6,915 nucleotides of DNA from Brevundimonas sp. UBA5936 (GTDB lineage: Bacteria; Pseudomonadota; Alphaproteobacteria; Caulobacterales; Caulobacteraceae): NCBI GenBank assembly GCA_002430835.1, contig DJDA01000142.1:1-6915 (forward strand). The letters are read 5' to 3'. Shown here piece after piece: positions 5,610 through 6,915 of the stretch. A model generated the notes under the pieces. The model was not told the origin of the DNA. It searched no databases and saw nothing but the letters and a program-made list of their open reading frames with translations. Position 1 is the first letter of the stretch. The number at the start of each line of letters is the position of its first letter. Position numbers and translations under genes: made by a program.

Positions 5610-5635
5610 GCTTCATGGAGGGATATGAAACGGGC

Positions 5636-6915
5636 ATGACCGCCGAAACGCCCGCCGCCGCCCAGACCCGAAACCTGCTGCGCCGCCTGCTGGTCAGCGC
5701 CCGGCGCGGCGTGGATCACGCCGAGGCCGCCCAGGCCGTCTATGAGAACGGCGGGCTGAGCGGCCGCTATCTGATGATGACGGTGATCTCGGCCGCCATC
5801 GCCGCCCTGGGCCTGATGCTGTCGTCGCCGGCGGTGGTGATCGGGGCCATGCTGGTCTCGCCGATGATGGGGCCGATCGTGGCCCTGGGCTTCTCCCTGG
5901 CGCTGCTGGACTGGAACGAGCTGAAGCAGTCGCTGACGGCGCTGGGCGTCGGGGTGGGGTTGGCGCTGTTCGTGGCGATCCTGCTGACCCTGCTGTCGCC
6001 GCTGAAAGAGCCGACGGCCGAGATTCTGGCCCGCACCCGGCCCAATTTCTTCGACCTGCTGATCGCGGTCTTTTCGGGGGTGGCGGGCGCCTACGCCGTG
6101 ATCCGCCAGCGCGGCGAGACCATCATCGGCGTGGCCATCGCCACCGCCCTGATGCCGCCGGTCGCGACGGTGGGCTTCGGCCTGGGGACCGGGGACCTGT
6201 CGATCGCGGCGGGCGCCTTCTTCCTGTTCATGACCAACCTAGTGGCGATCGCCCTGGCGGCGACGGTGACGGCGGGCTTCTACGGCTTCCGGCCGCGCCT
6301 GCTGGAGCGGCCCAAGCCGTGGCGCGGCGTGGCGGTCATGGTGGTCTTCGTCCTGCTGGCCGTGCCGCTGGCCTTGTCGCTGCGCAGCATCGCCCTGGAG
6401 AGCCGGGCTACGGCCGAGACTCGACTGGCGGTCGAGGACATCTTCGCCGGCGCCGAGTCGCGCATCACCCTTCTGGACGCGCGCAGCGAAGGGAAGGGCG
6501 TGACCGTCTCGACCCTGGTCAGCACGCGCAAGCTGATGGCCGACGCCCAGGCCCGGCTGCAGGAGCGGCTGACGGCGGCCCTGCATGTGCCTGTCACAGC
6601 CACCCTGGACCAGATCGTCGTGGCCGATCCGCAGGCGGCGGCCCGCGCCGTCCAGACCAGTCAGGCGAGCGCGCCCGATCCGGCGGCGGCCCTGCGCAAC
6701 CGTCTGGCCGACGCCGTGCCCTTCGCCACCGATGCGGTGATGACCGACGCCGAGGGGCGGCGGGCCATTGTTCTGCTGCGGCCCGACGCCGGGCTGGACC
6801 TGGACAGCGCCTATGCGCTGGAGGCGGCCCTGCGGACGCGGTTCGACGGGGTGGACGTATGGGTGACGCCCCCGGTGCAGGAGCCGAAGGCGGTCGACCT
6901 GGGCGACGCCGAGGC
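5636..6915 (+). CDS. DUF389 multi-pass membrane protein (3' end outside window)
   Basis: The frame is open to the window edge for 426 codons without a stop. Residues 45-215 contain about six hydrophobic segments with the family signature IGAMLVSPMMGPI at 69-81 and TIIGVAIATALMPPVATVG at 162-180; a further helix is at 230-250. This matches the DUF389 (TIGR00341-like) membrane family, whose function is not established. After the membrane part lies a soluble region (about 255-426) with alternating alpha and beta character (TRLAVEDIF, ITLLDARSEGKGVTVSTLV), probably on one face of the membrane. GGAGGG at 5617-5622 is 13 bases before the chosen ATG. An in-frame ATG at 5615 would add seven residues but has no ribosome-binding site. 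A four-codon ATG frame at 5625 ends in a TGA overlapping the chosen start. It is divergent from trxB with only 79 bases between start codons. Confidence 0.85.
   Translation, partial: MTAETPAAAQTRNLLRRLLVSARRGVDHAEAAQAVYENGGLSGRYLMMTVISAAIAALGLMLSSPAVVIGAMLVSPMMGPIVALGFSLALLDWNELKQSLTALGVGVGLALFVAILLTLLSPLKEPTAEILARTRPNFFDLLIAVFSGVAGAYAVIRQRGETIIGVAIATALMPPVATVGFGLGTGDLSIAAGAFFLFMTNLVAIALAATVTAGFYGFRPRLLERPKPWRGVAVMVVFVLLAVPLALSLRSIALESRATAETRLAVEDIFAGAESRITLLDARSEGKGVTVSTLVSTRKLMADAQARLQERLTAALHVPVTATLDQIVVADPQAAARAVQTSQASAPDPAAALRNRLADAVPFATDAVMTDAEGRRAIVLLRPDAGLDLDSAYALEAALRTRFDGVDVWVTPPVQEPKAVDLGDAE

Noticed and set aside
4567..5628. A 353-codon open frame opposite trxB
   Set aside because: It is antisense to an unmistakable thioredoxin reductase. 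Its product is a low-complexity Gly/Asp/Ala/Leu sequence, as expected from the mirror frame of GC-rich codons.
1..6915. Mobile element, CRISPR, phage or defence-system signals
   Set aside because: No transposase, integrase, direct-repeat array, terminal inverted repeats or toxin-antitoxin-like pair is visible. The HTH gene's partner is a DUF2975 membrane protein, not a toxin.

Overview
The window is about 6.9 kb of GC-rich (roughly two-thirds G+C) chromosomal DNA. Its gene content and promoter style suggest an alphaproteobacterium, most likely of the Caulobacterales (a Brevundimonas- or Caulobacter-like organism). This is an inference from the families present (DUF6481, an alphaproteobacterial SleB-type hydrolase, a YozG-like HTH paired with DUF2975, DUF389) and from promoter-like boxes resembling the Caulobacter housekeeping and general-stress consensus. 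No marker gene fixes the species. No tRNA, rRNA, CRISPR array, insertion sequence or phage gene is visible.

Left part, 1-2615, + strand. The window opens with the last 14 codons of a Gly/Ala-rich protein. A gene-less 238-bp stretch follows, holding a perfect 10-bp hairpin, a second stem-loop, and a good intrinsic terminator (9-bp stem plus TTTTT) just before the next gene. Then come a small, highly charged helical DUF6481 protein, a Dps ferritin-like protein with all four ferroxidase ligands, and a membrane-anchored SleB-type cell-wall hydrolase with an unassigned C-terminal tail.

Middle part, 2616-4519. A two-gene minus-strand operon encodes a DUF2975 membrane protein and a small HTH regulator, joined by a TGATG stop/start overlap. 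It is divergent, across a markedly AT-rich promoter region, from a metallo-beta-lactamase-fold lipoprotein that has a complete dinuclear metal site and resembles lactonase-type enzymes.

Right part, 4520-6915. Thioredoxin reductase (trxB, minus strand) converges on the metallo-hydrolase gene. Between the two stop codons lie two hairpins that share one arm. Divergent from trxB is a DUF389 multi-pass membrane protein, cut off by the window edge.

The genes do not form one pathway. The common themes are stress and redox (Dps, TrxB) and envelope functions (SleB hydrolase, DUF2975, lipoprotein hydrolase, DUF389). The window reads as ordinary core or near-core chromosome. The spots most worth a second look are the terminator-capped leader at 97-245, the HTH/DUF2975 module facing the lipoprotein hydrolase, and the stress-promoter candidate for dps. 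I did not find evidence for a large new system.
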